A stretch of DNA of 64,000 nt from Actinomycetota bacterium (GCA_014238065.1 JABABU010000040.1:60346-124345), one strand, 5' to 3'. Positions 7,843 to 16,385 are shown, numbered from the stretch's first letter. A program made the numbers and translations. Notes: generated from the sequence alone by a model not told the origin.

Positions 7843-10003
7843 CCTCGATGTCGATGGTCGGCAGCAGCCTGTCGAGCCATGCAGGAAGCCACCAGTTCGC
7901 GTCGCCCATGAGCTTCATCGAGGCAGGAACCAAGACCACCCTGACGACGGTTGCGTCGACGAAGATCGCAGTCGCCAGTCCCAGGCCCATCATCTTGATG
8001 ACCGGATTGTCGCCGAGCACGAATCCCAAGAAGACCGAGATCATGATCAGCGCGGCCGAGGTGATGACGCGAGCGGTAGTTGCCAGACCGTGGATGACGG
8101 AGCTGTCGTTGTCGCCTGTCTCGAGATACTTCTCGCGAACCCTCGACAAGAGGAAGACCTCGTAGTCCATCGAGAGGCCGAACAGGATGGCGAACATGAA
8201 CATCGGAATGAATGACACGATCGGGACGGTCGCTTCAAGTCCGATGAGGCCCTTGCCCCAACCCCACTGGAACACCATCACCAGGACGCCGTACGCCGCG
8301 CCGATACTGAGTAGGTTGAGCAGCGCAGCCTTCAGTGGTACCAGCACCGAGCGGAAGACCAGCATCAGCAGCAGAAATGACAGCGCAATCACGGCGGCGA
8401 CGAAGAACGGAAGTCGTCCGTTCACCCTGTTGCCGATGTCGGCGAAGCTCGCAGTCCGACCCCCGATGTGCGCCTCGGCTGGACTGGCGTCGAGTACCGG
8501 TGGGAACACATCGGCCCTGAGGCGTTTGATTGTCTCGACCGTGTCCTGGTCCTGCGGCGATGTCGTCGGGAACGCCAAGATCGTCGCGACACCGGCTTCG
8601 GTATTGACCTCGGGCGGTGCCAGACCGGTCACGCCGGCATCGGCAGCGACAGCTGCCGCCAGCGGTTCGACGATCGAAGGGTCCTCGGAGATGTCGATGG
8701 CGATGATCAGTGGGCCGTTGATGCCAGGCCCGAAGCCTTCAGCCACGAGGTCGTAGGCGCGGCGCTCGGTCCTGCTGTCGGGCAGCGTCCCAGCGTCTGG
8801 TCGGCCGATCTGTAGCCACAGCACCGGCGCGGACAAGGCCAAGAGCATGGCCACCACGCCGATGATGTAGGGCCACGCATGGCGGGCGACGTGCTCACCC
8901 CAACGCTCCCAGCCAGAGCTGACGGCCGGCGTGTCGTCGATGACGCCGCGACGGCTCCTGCGGTTGATTTTGTGTCCGGCGAGGCCGAGGAAGGCTGGCA
9001 AAAGGGTGACCGAGCTGATGACCATGATCAGTACGACTGCCGAAGTCGCGACGCCGGCCGCGGTCAAGAACCCCACCCCCGCGAAACCGAGCCCCAGGAT
9101 GGCGATCAATACGGTTCCTCCCGCGAAAACCACGGCCTGACCGGCCGTCGCAACAGCTCGCCCCACCGACTCTTCGACCGTCATGCCGCGAGCCAGGTGC
9201 TCCCGGTGACGAGTGACGAGGAACAGCGCGTAGTCGATGCCTATGCCGAGGCCGATCATGCTGGCCATCTGTGGCGCCCAGCTGGGGATGTCGACGAGGT
9301 GCGCGATGAGCGACATCGACGTGATGCCGAGCGCGAGACCGAAGATGGCCATCCCGATCGGCAGACCCATCGCGATGACCGACCCGAACGCGACCATCAG
9401 GATGATGATCGCTGCGAGGATCCCCAACATCTCGCCGAGACCGGTCTCTGGCTGTTCGAAGGCGTTGAAGAGGTCGCCGCCGAACTCGACCTGAAGTGAG
9501 GAGTCGAGGCGCAGTTCGTCGCCGATGTCTTTCAGTTTCTCGAGGTCGTCGGCATTCAGTTCCTCGACCTGCGGATACTGGACCCGGATGATGGCGATGG
9601 TGCCGTCGGCCGACACGAGACCGGCTTTGACGGCTGTCTCGGCACCGTTCTGGATGGTGCCAGCAGTATCCGAAGCGTCGAGTACCTCTGGCAGGGCCGA
9701 CAGTGCATCCTGCACCTCGAGCAGATCGGCACGAGCTTCGGCAGAATCGAAGAACGTGGCTTCTTCCTCGAGCGGTGTCATCACGGCATGAACCGTGAGT
9801 CCTGCGCGACCGGATTGAGCGTCAGCCAGTAAGTCGACTGCGTCTTGAGAGTCGAGCCCGGGCACGCTGATGGAATCTCCGAGATCGCGCCCGAACGTGG
9901 CTGAGCATGCGATGATGACCACAGCGGCGACCAGCCATGCTCCGATCACTCTCCTTGGATGACGGGCCGCCAGGCGCCCAAGTCGGTACAGCGCATGTGA
10001 CAT
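7781..10003 (-). CDS. MMPL family RND transporter
   Basis: 740 residues with the duplicated RND layout: an N-terminal TM, an extracytoplasmic loop of about 150 residues, a six-TM block, a second loop and a second TM block. The two cytoplasmic-entry motifs 'GLGIGIDYALFLVTRHREH' and 'GLSMDYEVFLLSRVREKY' carry the acidic residues used for proton relay in MmpL proteins. A GAGGAGAAG ribosome site sits 6 nt before the ATG. It is the first gene of the leftward operon and is divergent from a truncated TetR gene, a usual regulator-pump arrangement. It likely exports a lipid or hydrophobic compound. Confidence 0.93.
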   Translation of the reverse strand: MSHALYRLGRLAARHPRRVIGAWLVAAVVIIACSATFGRDLGDSISVPGLDSQDAVDLLADAQSGRAGLTVHAVMTPLEEEATFFDSAEARADLLEVQDALSALPEVLDASDTAGTIQNGAETAVKAGLVSADGTIAIIRVQYPQVEELNADDLEKLKDIGDELRLDSSLQVEFGGDLFNAFEQPETGLGEMLGILAAIIILMVAFGSVIAMGLPIGMAIFGLALGITSMSLIAHLVDIPSWAPQMASMIGLGIGIDYALFLVTRHREHLARGMTVEESVGRAVATAGQAVVFAGGTVLIAILGLGFAGVGFLTAAGVATSAVVLIMVISSVTLLPAFLGLAGHKINRRSRRGVIDDTPAVSSGWERWGEHVARHAWPYIIGVVAMLLALSAPVLWLQIGRPDAGTLPDSRTERRAYDLVAEGFGPGINGPLIIAIDISEDPSIVEPLAAAVAADAGVTGLAPPEVNTEAGVATILAFPTTSPQDQDTVETIKRLRADVFPPVLDASPAEAHIGGRTASFADIGNRVNGRLPFFVAAVIALSFLLLMLVFRSVLVPLKAALLNLLSIGAAYGVLVMVFQWGWGKGLIGLEATVPIVSFIPMFMFAILFGLSMDYEVFLLSRVREKYLETGDNDSSVIHGLATTARVITSAALIMISVFLGFVLGDNPVIKMMGLGLATAIFVDATVVRVVLVPASMKLMGDANWWLPAWLDRLLPTIDIEGEAGLPAPELETDQVDRALI

Positions 10004-10041
10004 CGTTGGCTTCTCCTCGCCGTCTCCATGCGAAACGCTAG

Positions 10042-10572
10042 GGCGGGCTGAACAGCTTCACAATTGATGAGGTCGCTCGCCGATCAGGCGTTGCGAAGAC
10101 CACGATCTACCGACACTTCGGCTCGAAGAACGAACTGCTGAAAGCGGCACTCGACGACACTACGCCTGTGCCGAACACCCCAGATCGCGGAAACCTCAGG
10201 GACGACCTTCGCGACTACCTGGCCATGGTTCGTCCGATCTTCTCGGACCGTAACCTGCGGGCCACTCTCTTGGAACTGATCGCAGCACGCACGAGGGACC
10301 CCGAACTCGGACAGTTGTACATGTCGATGGTGGAGCGGCGATCGGTGCCGTTGAAGACCATCTTCGAGCGAGCGAAACTCAGAGGAGAGATTGCGGCAGA
10401 CACGTCGTACATCGATGCACTCGATTTCATGGAGGGACCCCTCGTGGCCCGCTCACTGATCGAACCATCTCGGCTGGACGATCTCGATCTCGAAAGGACC
10501 GTCGACCGCATCCTCGGAGCGCTCAGAGCGGAGGCAACCGGAGGAGCAGATGAGCGTTGGACGGAACGGTAG
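10042..10572 (+). CDS. TetR-family regulator, 5'-truncated (possible pseudogene)
   Basis: In frame after a TAG at 10039-10041, the sequence reads GLNSFTIDEVARRSGVAK and then TTIYRHFGSKNELLKAAL. This is helices 2-3 of a TetR HTH with its recognition helix, followed by a TetR-type ligand/dimer domain ('DYLAMVRPIFSDRNLRATLLELIAARTRDPELGQLY'). The roughly 20 residues of helix 1 that should precede it are missing, and no ATG, GTG or TTG exists in frame before the HTH. The first usable start, GTG 10168, would delete the DNA-binding domain. It is divergent from the MMPL gene it would be expected to repress. Either the gene is decayed or a small upstream deletion or sequence error removed the start. 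Confidence 0.6.
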   Translation, partial: GGLNSFTIDEVARRSGVAKTTIYRHFGSKNELLKAALDDTTPVPNTPDRGNLRDDLRDYLAMVRPIFSDRNLRATLLELIAARTRDPELGQLYMSMVERRSVPLKTIFERAKLRGEIAADTSYIDALDFMEGPLVARSLIEPSRLDDLDLERTVDRILGALRAEATGGADERWTER

Positions 10573-10599
10573 CCCCGACGACCGCTTCGAGAGCTCGAG

Positions 10600-11517
10600 T
10601 CAGCTGCGCTCATCCAGCGAGAAACCGCTCATGAACGCCCATGCTGCCGCAGCCGTGTCGATGTCGGCTTCGATGCCGATGTAAGTGATGTGGCCAGCGC
10701 CCTCGACCGTCAGTAGCGACACGGTTGCACCCTTTTTGCAGTCGTCGTAAGTGGTGTAGGTGCTGCCCGGTTCAGGGCCGGCTGAAGTCACTGCGTCTCC
10801 AACACAGTCGTTGAGTATCGACCACTTCTCGAGGTTCGGCAGTGCTCCTCCGAACAGGCTCGCGAACGCATCCGCACCATCTGCGCGATAGGGCACCACG
10901 GCATCGGCGGTGCCGTGTATCTCGAGAAGGGGTACCGGCGAGTAATCAGCTGGGGCTTCGACGAGAAGGTAGAGCGACATACACGACCCGGCCGCTACCA
11001 GGTCGCTGGCCTCGACGGCGAAACGCTGCGTCATAGCGCATCCGTTCGAGAGCCCGGTGCTGTAGATCCTGTTGCTGTCGACGTCGTGGTCGTGGCTGAC
11101 GTCGGCGACCAGCGCTCTGAGAAAACCGACATCATCGATGTCGCGGACAGCGGCTGGTGGGCAGCAGCGGCGGCCAGCGTTGAACGAGGCTCCCACGCCG
11201 CGGGGCCACGCGACGATGAAGCCATGAGCCCGCGCCAGCCCTGCGAACCCCGAGATCAACTTCTGCGTTGTCGAGTTCGATGTCCAACCGTGCATGTCGA
11301 TGACGAGAGGAGACGGACCACTGGCCGAGACAGGCACGAGCAGGTCGTAGCAGCGTTCGATGTCGTCATGTTGCAGGCAGATGTTTCGCATCTCGAGGTC
11401 GGCCTCGGTTCTCGGCGCCGAGACGACATCGTCTGGTTCGTCCATCGCGACGTCTGAGCACGAAGAAGCAGCGATTGCGACTGCGATGAAAGTGGTGAGA
11501 AGAGAGCGGGTCGCGAT
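10600..11517 (-). CDS. PHB depolymerase/LpqC-like esterase lipoprotein, apparent ATC start
   Basis: The alpha/beta-hydrolase core has 'VIDMHGWTSNSTTQ' (oxyanion region), 'STGLSNGCAMTQR' (G-L-S-N-G nucleophile elbow), 'EIHGTADAVVPY' (acid) and 'GAGHITYIG' (His). This is the pattern of the polyhydroxybutyrate-depolymerase family of secreted esterases. The first ATG in frame (11445) lies after a lipoprotein signal. Upstream in the same frame are ATRSLLTTFIAVAIAASSC and then SD, a complete signal peptide with lipobox ASSC. The only frame-consistent initiation point is ATC at 11517, which sits exactly 6 nt after a TAGATT box. I infer a surface lipoprotein with a leaderless, non-canonical ATC start, or a sequencing change of the start base. 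Confidence 0.7.
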   Translation of the reverse strand: MATRSLLTTFIAVAIAASSCSDVAMDEPDDVVSAPRTEADLEMRNICLQHDDIERCYDLLVPVSASGPSPLVIDMHGWTSNSTTQKLISGFAGLARAHGFIVAWPRGVGASFNAGRRCCPPAAVRDIDDVGFLRALVADVSHDHDVDSNRIYSTGLSNGCAMTQRFAVEASDLVAAGSCMSLYLLVEAPADYSPVPLLEIHGTADAVVPYRADGADAFASLFGGALPNLEKWSILNDCVGDAVTSAGPEPGSTYTTYDDCKKGATVSLLTVEGAGHITYIGIEADIDTAAAAWAFMSGFSLDERS

Positions 11518-11523
11518 GGCCGA

Positions 11524-11529
11524 AATCTA
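11524..11529 (-). promoter_or_regulatory. Predicted -10 box ahead of the lipoprotein esterase
   Basis: TAGATT on the minus strand with 6 nt (tcggcc) to an ATC codon at 11517, in frame with a full lipoprotein signal peptide. The TAG of the box is also the in-frame stop that limits the 5' end of the gene. Confidence 0.5.
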
Positions 11530-11545
11530 TTCGACCGGTCCCGGA

Positions 11546-11551
11546 TAGTGT
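11546..11551 (+). promoter_or_regulatory. Predicted -10 box ahead of LLM gene at 11560
   Basis: TAGTGT, 8 nt before the ATG at 11560, gives a leader of 0-2 nt. It overlaps the in-frame GTG at 11548, which argues against that GTG as the start. It is 16 bp from the divergent esterase box. Confidence 0.45.
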
Positions 11552-11559
11552 CGAGAGCC

Positions 11560-12390
11560 ATGGACCTCGGATTGCTGGTGTTTCCTCACGAAGGGTCGAT
11601 GAAGCCCGGTGCTCTCGCAGCTGCCGCCGAGGATCGCGGCTTCGAATCGATCTGGTTTCCTGAGCACAGCCACTTACCGCTCGCATCCTCAAGGTGGCCA
11701 GGAGGACCCGTCATCCCCGATGCGTATGCCAAGACGATGGACCAGTTCGTCTGTATGACTGCCGCCGCGTGCGCAACCGAGATCATCAAGGTCGGATCCG
11801 GTATCTGCATTGTTCCGCAGCATCACCCTGCATGGTTGGCGAAGCAGGTTGCGACTCTTGATCACCTGTCGAATGGCAGGGTGATCCTTGGCATCGGGTT
11901 CGGGTGGAATCCAGCAGAACTAGGGGATCACGGTGTCGAATACTCGGCCCGGCGCGATGTCACCCGCGAGGTGATCGAAGCAATGCAGGCTCTGTGGTCT
12001 CAGGATGTGGCCAGCTACGAAGGCGAACATGTGAGCATCAGCCCATCGCGAGCGTTGCCGAAGCCGATCCAACAACCGCATCCTCCGATAGTGATCGGGG
12101 CAGGGGCAGGACCGAAGCTCTACTCCGCAGTGGCGTCCTACGCCGATGGGTGGGGACCCATGAACGGCCGCGATGAAATTGTCGAACACCTGGGCCCGCT
12201 TCGTAGCGCTGTCGCAGCCGCAGGAAGGGACGCCGACGCGTTGGACATCACGGTCTTCAACGGACCGCGCGACGCGGCGTCGCTGACCGAGCTGGACAAC
12301 CTTGGTGTGACGCGCGTCGTACTTGGCGTGCCGACCGAGGGTGAGGACAGGGTGCTGCCGATCATGGATCGATACGCGGAACTGTTGTGA
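11560..12390 (+). CDS. LLM class F420-dependent oxidoreductase
   Basis: 276 residues from ATG 11560. It begins 'MDLGLLVFPHEGS' and includes 'GFESIWFPEHSHLP', 'TLDHLSNGRVILGIGFGWNPAELGDHGVEY' and 'PPIVIGAGAGPKLYSAVASYADGWGPM'. These are the landmarks of the F420-using branch of the bacterial luciferase-like superfamily. The TIM-barrel enzyme would transfer hydride to or from F420H2; no substrate can be assigned. It is divergent from the esterase lipoprotein gene and is not tightly linked to the next gene (about 150 bp). Confidence 0.88.
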   Translation: MDLGLLVFPHEGSMKPGALAAAAEDRGFESIWFPEHSHLPLASSRWPGGPVIPDAYAKTMDQFVCMTAAACATEIIKVGSGICIVPQHHPAWLAKQVATLDHLSNGRVILGIGFGWNPAELGDHGVEYSARRDVTREVIEAMQALWSQDVASYEGEHVSISPSRALPKPIQQPHPPIVIGAGAGPKLYSAVASYADGWGPMNGRDEIVEHLGPLRSAVAAAGRDADALDITVFNGPRDAASLTELDNLGVTRVVLGVPTEGEDRVLPIMDRYAELL

Positions 12391-12509
12391 AGCTCGCGAG
12401 TCTCAGCGCTGGTGGTTCTTCCGATCGACCCGTACTCGAAGTCTTCGCACGGGGTCGGCATGACCTGTCACCTCGGAGCAACCTGATTTCGGGGACCGCG
12501 GACGCGGTT

Positions 12510-12515
12510 TAGGCT
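12510..12515 (+). promoter_or_regulatory. Predicted -10 box ahead of the MDR reductase
   Basis: TAGGCT predicts a start of transcription near 12522, giving a leader of about 23 nt with a CGGAG ribosome site 9 nt before ATG 12545. Confidence 0.35.
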
Positions 12516-12544
12516 CGGAGCACCCGAACCCGGAGTTGATTGAC

Positions 12545-13663
12545 ATGTCTGACACCCACCAGGTCCTCCGGTCGACGGTGACCGCGGACGCAATGCTCGA
12601 GGTCGTGATCGAGACCGAACCGATCCCCGTGCCCGACCCGGGAGAAGTGCTCATCAGGATCGACGCGTCGCCGATCAACCCATCGGATCTCGGGATGCTC
12701 TTGGCGGCGGCCGATCTGTCGGCTGCAAGCGGCACCACCGGAGATCGGCCGACGCTCACGGCGCCGATCCCCGAAAGCGTGATGAAAGGGCTTGCCGGCC
12801 GGGTCGGGACTCCGATGCCTGTCGGCAACGAGGGTTCCGGCGAGGTCATCGCAGCCGGTGCAGGTGATCTCGGCGAGTCGCTGATCGGAAGGATCGTGGC
12901 GGTTGTACCTGGCGGTATGTACGGCCAGTATCGGGTCGTGCCCGCAGAGGCTTGTCTGTTGTTGAACGACGGAACGAGTGCCGAGCAAGGTGCTTCGTGT
13001 TTCGTGAACCCCCTGACCGCGCTCGGCATGGTCGAGACCATGAGACTCGAGGGGCACACCGCGCTCGTTCACAGCGTAGGGGCATCCAATTTGGGGCAGA
13101 TGTTGCAGCGAATCTGTCTCCACGACGGCGTCGATCTGGTGAACATCGTTCGGCGCGAAGAGCACGTCGAATTGTTGAAGAGCCAGGGCGCGACGTGGGT
13201 GTGCAACTCGGCTGATGAGGACTTCCTCGATCAGCTCACGAGCGCGCTCGTCGAGACCAAGGCCACTATCGGTTTCGAAGCGATCGGTGGCGGTGACATG
13301 GCGTCGAACATCTTGTCGTGCATGGAACGGGCGCTGAACGTCGGCGAGTTCAGTCGATACGGCTCAGCGACCCACAAGCAGGTGTACATCTACGGCGGCC
13401 TCGACCGCAGCCGGACAACTCTGAACAGGAACTACGGCATGGCGTGGGGTCTTGGAGGCTGGCTGCTCACGCCGTTCCTGATCAGGGTCGGGGCCGACCG
13501 CGGCAACGAGTTGCGCCAGCGTGTCGCCGACGAGATCGACACGACGTTCGCCAGCCACTACACGGCTCGCATCTCGCTCACTGAGGTCGTCGATCCTGAC
13601 GTCATGCGTGCCTATGCAGCGATGGCGACCGGCGAGAAGTTCTTGGTCACACCCAACGTCTGA
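12545..13663 (+). CDS. MDR-family oxidoreductase (zinc-free alcohol dehydrogenase/enoyl reductase-like)
   Basis: 372 residues from ATG 12545; an in-frame TTG three codons earlier is a weaker alternative. The N-terminal GroES-like domain contains 'PGEVLIRIDASPINPSDLGML' and 'VGNEGSGEVIAAGAGD'. The Rossmann half has 'ALVHSVGASNLGQMLQRICLHDGVDLVNIVRREEHVELLKSQGA'. No zinc-ligand cluster is evident. This resembles trans-2-enoyl-CoA reductase-like and quinone-oxidoreductase-like MDR proteins that use NADPH. The neighbouring LLM genes are also redox enzymes but do not define a pathway. Confidence 0.85.
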   Translation: MSDTHQVLRSTVTADAMLEVVIETEPIPVPDPGEVLIRIDASPINPSDLGMLLAAADLSAASGTTGDRPTLTAPIPESVMKGLAGRVGTPMPVGNEGSGEVIAAGAGDLGESLIGRIVAVVPGGMYGQYRVVPAEACLLLNDGTSAEQGASCFVNPLTALGMVETMRLEGHTALVHSVGASNLGQMLQRICLHDGVDLVNIVRREEHVELLKSQGATWVCNSADEDFLDQLTSALVETKATIGFEAIGGGDMASNILSCMERALNVGEFSRYGSATHKQVYIYGGLDRSRTTLNRNYGMAWGLGGWLLTPFLIRVGADRGNELRQRVADEIDTTFASHYTARISLTEVVDPDVMRAYAAMATGEKFLVTPNV

Positions 13664-13690
13664 CTCAACATTTCGAATGGCGGCGGGATC

Positions 13691-13696
13691 TAGGGT
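13691..13696 (+). promoter_or_regulatory. Predicted -10 box of a leaderless promoter (LLM 13703)
   Basis: TAGGGT, exactly 6 nt (cgtgac) before ATG 13703. Confidence 0.55.
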
Positions 13697-13702
13697 CGTG
13701 AC

Positions 13703-14539
13703 ATGAGATACGGGATCAAGACAGCACCGCAGCACTGCACGTGGCAGGACATGCTCGACATCTGGCGCCTCGCCGACGACATAGAGCTTTTCGAGTCCGC
13801 GTGGAACTTCGACCACTTCTATCCGCTCGTCGGCGATACGGACGGCCCGTGCATGGAGGCGTGGGTCACGTTGTCGGCGCTCGCCCAGGCGACGAGTCGG
13901 ATCAGGGTCGGCGCGATGGTGAACGGCATCCACTATCGGCACCCAGCAGTTGTAGCGAACATGGCCGCGTCGCTCGACATTGTTTCCGCGGGACGTCTCG
14001 ACCTTGGCCTCGGCGCTGGCTGGCATGAAGAGGAGTCAGCGGCCTACGGCATCAGGCTTGGTGGGCTGAAGGAACGGTTCGACAGGTTCGACGAAGGTGT
14101 GGAGGTTGTCGTGAAGATGTTGTCGCAGGAAACGACCGATTTCCACGGTGAGTTCTTCCAGATCGCCAGCGCTCGATGCGAGCCGAAGGGCCCGCAGGTG
14201 CCTCACCCGCCGATCGTCATCGGGGGTGGCGGCGAGAAGCGAACTCTCAGGACCGTCGCGAGATGGGCACAACACTGGAACCTGCCGTTCGCCACGCCAG
14301 AGTCGTTCGTTCAGAAGAACGAGGTGTTGATGGGGCATTGTGCAACCGTGGGGCGAGACGAATCGGAGATCACGCGGTCGGTCCAGATCGCACTGCATGC
14401 CGATGCTGATCCGGCCGAGGCGGCAGGCGAGGCGGCCGCGTTGTTCGAAGCAGGAGTCGAGGTGGTCATCTACACGATGAGGACGCCATACTCGGTCTCG
14501 ATCGTGGAGGCCCTCGCTGCGGAACTGGCCCGGACCTGA
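13703..14539 (+). CDS. LLM class F420-dependent oxidoreductase
   Basis: 278 residues. Conserved segments are 'FESAWNFDHFYPL', 'IRVGAMVNGIHYRHPAVVANMAASLDIVSAGRLDLGLGAGWHEEE' and 'PPIVIGGGGEKRTLRTVARWAQHWN'. These match the F420-dependent LLM subfamily of actinobacteria. A leaderless start at ATG 13703 is indicated by the box above. The MOSC gene begins 2 bp after its stop, so the two are almost certainly one transcript and may act on a common metabolite. Confidence 0.9.
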   Translation: MRYGIKTAPQHCTWQDMLDIWRLADDIELFESAWNFDHFYPLVGDTDGPCMEAWVTLSALAQATSRIRVGAMVNGIHYRHPAVVANMAASLDIVSAGRLDLGLGAGWHEEESAAYGIRLGGLKERFDRFDEGVEVVVKMLSQETTDFHGEFFQIASARCEPKGPQVPHPPIVIGGGGEKRTLRTVARWAQHWNLPFATPESFVQKNEVLMGHCATVGRDESEITRSVQIALHADADPAEAAGEAAALFEAGVEVVIYTMRTPYSVSIVEALAAELART

Positions 14540-14541
14540 CC

Positions 14542-15399
14542 ATGCCGATCACCATCTCGGCCATCGACATCTATCCGATCAAGTCATGTCGTCGGGTTTC
14601 GGTCCACACAGCTGCAATCGCAGCCACCGGTCTCGAGGGTGATCGTCTCTTCCAGGTCGTGAGCGAGGACGGCAGCTGTGTGACTCAGCGCCAGCACCGC
14701 GTGCTCGCCACCGTGTCGCCGCTCATCACCCCGACAGGACTGTCGGTCTCTGCACCTGACCATGGCGCCATCGAGATTCCTCAGCCGCGCCAACTGGACA
14801 CAACTGCTTCAGCGTTGCTCGGCGACCAGGTCCGTGTTGCTGACTCCGGTGATGAAGCTGCTGCTTGGTTCAGCGCCATCGTGCAGGCTCCGGTGAGGCT
14901 CGTGGCCATGACCGAAGAGTCCAACCGTCAGATCGGTCTACCCCAAGCCGTCTCGTTCGCGGACGCAGGACCAATCCTCGTTGCCAACGAAGCGTCGCTG
15001 GCCTTCTTGGTCGAACGCGCGTCAGAACCCTTTGGTATGGATCGGTTCCGGCCGAACATCGTCGTGACTGGTGCCGATGCATGGCTCGAAGACACATGGC
15101 AATCCATCGCGATCGGGGATTCGGCGCTGGCGCACATGATGGCGTGGCCCCGATGTGCCGTCCCGCAGATCGACCAAGTCACCGCCGGGCGCCGCCGCGA
15201 ACCAGCCAGAGTTTTGCGATCGCACCGCTGGTGCCACTCGGTTCCCGATGCGCCTGGTCACGTGAGGCGAGCTGTGGAAGGCAACGCGCTCTTCGGAGTG
15301 ACGTTCACCTCGCTCGACGAGGGCGCTGTGATCTCGGTGGGCGACGAAGTCGAGGTCATAGAAACCGGTTCTCCGCTGATCGCCGCTCCGCCCAACTGA
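14542..15399 (+). CDS. MOSC domain-containing protein (YcbX/mARC-like)
   Basis: 285 residues. The N-terminal MOSC beta-barrel begins 'ISAIDIYPIKSCRRVSVHTAAIAATGLEGDRLFQVVSEDG', and the C-terminal MOSC domain contains 'MDRFRPNIVVTGADAWLEDTW' and 'RCAVPQIDQVTAG'. In MOSC proteins the conserved Cys of the latter segment ('RC..P') binds molybdenum cofactor. The family reduces N-hydroxylated compounds or transfers sulfur to Moco. No fused [2Fe-2S] domain is present, unlike E. coli YcbX. It is co-transcribed with the LLM gene 2 bp upstream, which could supply or share electrons. Confidence 0.88.
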   Translation: MPITISAIDIYPIKSCRRVSVHTAAIAATGLEGDRLFQVVSEDGSCVTQRQHRVLATVSPLITPTGLSVSAPDHGAIEIPQPRQLDTTASALLGDQVRVADSGDEAAAWFSAIVQAPVRLVAMTEESNRQIGLPQAVSFADAGPILVANEASLAFLVERASEPFGMDRFRPNIVVTGADAWLEDTWQSIAIGDSALAHMMAWPRCAVPQIDQVTAGRRREPARVLRSHRWCHSVPDAPGHVRRAVEGNALFGVTFTSLDEGAVISVGDEVEVIETGSPLIAAPPN

Positions 15400-15611
15400 C
15401 TCCGACGCGGTCGGCCGCATCGGAGGAAGTCGTGTTCGCCATTCGATCGGCACTGGCGGCTGTAGGTCAGGAATCGCAACCATGTCTCGCATCGTGTTGA
15501 CGACGGACCGTCGACGATGGACAGTCAAACCTGTCGTGTGGGGTTGTCGATGTGGGTCATGTCGCGTGCCCGCCACCTCCGAGAACGAAGCTGCGGCAGT
15601 TGATGTGGCCA

Positions 15612-16385
15612 TCACGTCGTTGGCAGCGGCGCCACAGAGAGACCGATGACGTCGTGCCTGTCGATCAGGTTTGCGACGAGACCTGACGAGATCGCGGCCT
15701 CGACGAAGCGTTGGAGGAACTCGTGTCCCTCCGGCGGGCGCGATCTCGGGGTCCCCATGGCCTGTTGGACCGCAGCGAACTGACCGTCGATGATGCGCGC
15801 TCCTGGGATACGTTGCACGTCGGTCAGGAGCCTGGGGAGGAGACCTGCGAGGGCGTCGAGGTCTTGTTCGACGAAGACGTCGAACGACCCTCCAAGGCCT
15901 TGGCCATGGACGAGTTCTGCGTGCTGGAGGTTTGCTTCGAGCCAGAGATCGTAGGCCGCGCGTGCCGCACTGGCGATGCGCATACCCGGTTGATCGATGT
16001 CTTCGACCGTCATCGCATCGGAGCCTGGTCCCACCATGTACGTCGACTGGATCTCGCAGTAAGCGGTGGTGAACGCGATCGAGATGGCTCGCGCCGGTTC
16101 CGCTCCGATGAGTCCGATGTCCCACGTGTCATCGGCGCCCGAATCGGCGACCTCCGCTGGGGAAGTCATCGGGAGCAGGTCGAGGTCGACTTCGAGCAGC
16201 CTGGCCAGGGTCCTGGCCATGTCGGGCGAGACTCCGATCGGATCGCCGGCTTCGTCCTCGCCGGTGACGAGCAGGAAGTTGCTCAGGTTGATCGCAGCTC
16301 GCAATGTGCCGGTTGGGGCCAGCGCCTCCACCGCACCGCCATTCGGCTCCGGCAACTGCACGGATTGGCTCGGCACATCAGACAT
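15612..16385 (-). CDS. Solute-binding protein family 3-like protein without signal peptide
   Basis: 257 residues. The fold is suggested by 'TGTLRAAINLSNFLLV', 'GVSPDMARTLARLLEVDLDLLP', 'WDIGLIGAEPARAISIAFTTAYCEIQSTYMVGPGS' and 'GMRIASAARAAYDLWLEANL', the order of segments in amino-acid-type periplasmic binding proteins (SBP_bac_3). There is no N-terminal signal sequence or lipobox, and no permease or ATPase is adjacent. It is therefore either cytoplasmic or exported by another route, and it may be a ligand sensor or enzyme of the cyclohexadienyl dehydratase-like kind. A preceding 212-bp convergent gap (15400-15611) holds nothing recognisable. Confidence 0.75.
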   Translation of the reverse strand: MSDVPSQSVQLPEPNGGAVEALAPTGTLRAAINLSNFLLVTGEDEAGDPIGVSPDMARTLARLLEVDLDLLPMTSPAEVADSGADDTWDIGLIGAEPARAISIAFTTAYCEIQSTYMVGPGSDAMTVEDIDQPGMRIASAARAAYDLWLEANLQHAELVHGQGLGGSFDVFVEQDLDALAGLLPRLLTDVQRIPGARIIDGQFAAVQQAMGTPRSRPPEGHEFLQRFVEAAISSGLVANLIDRHDVIGLSVAPLPTT

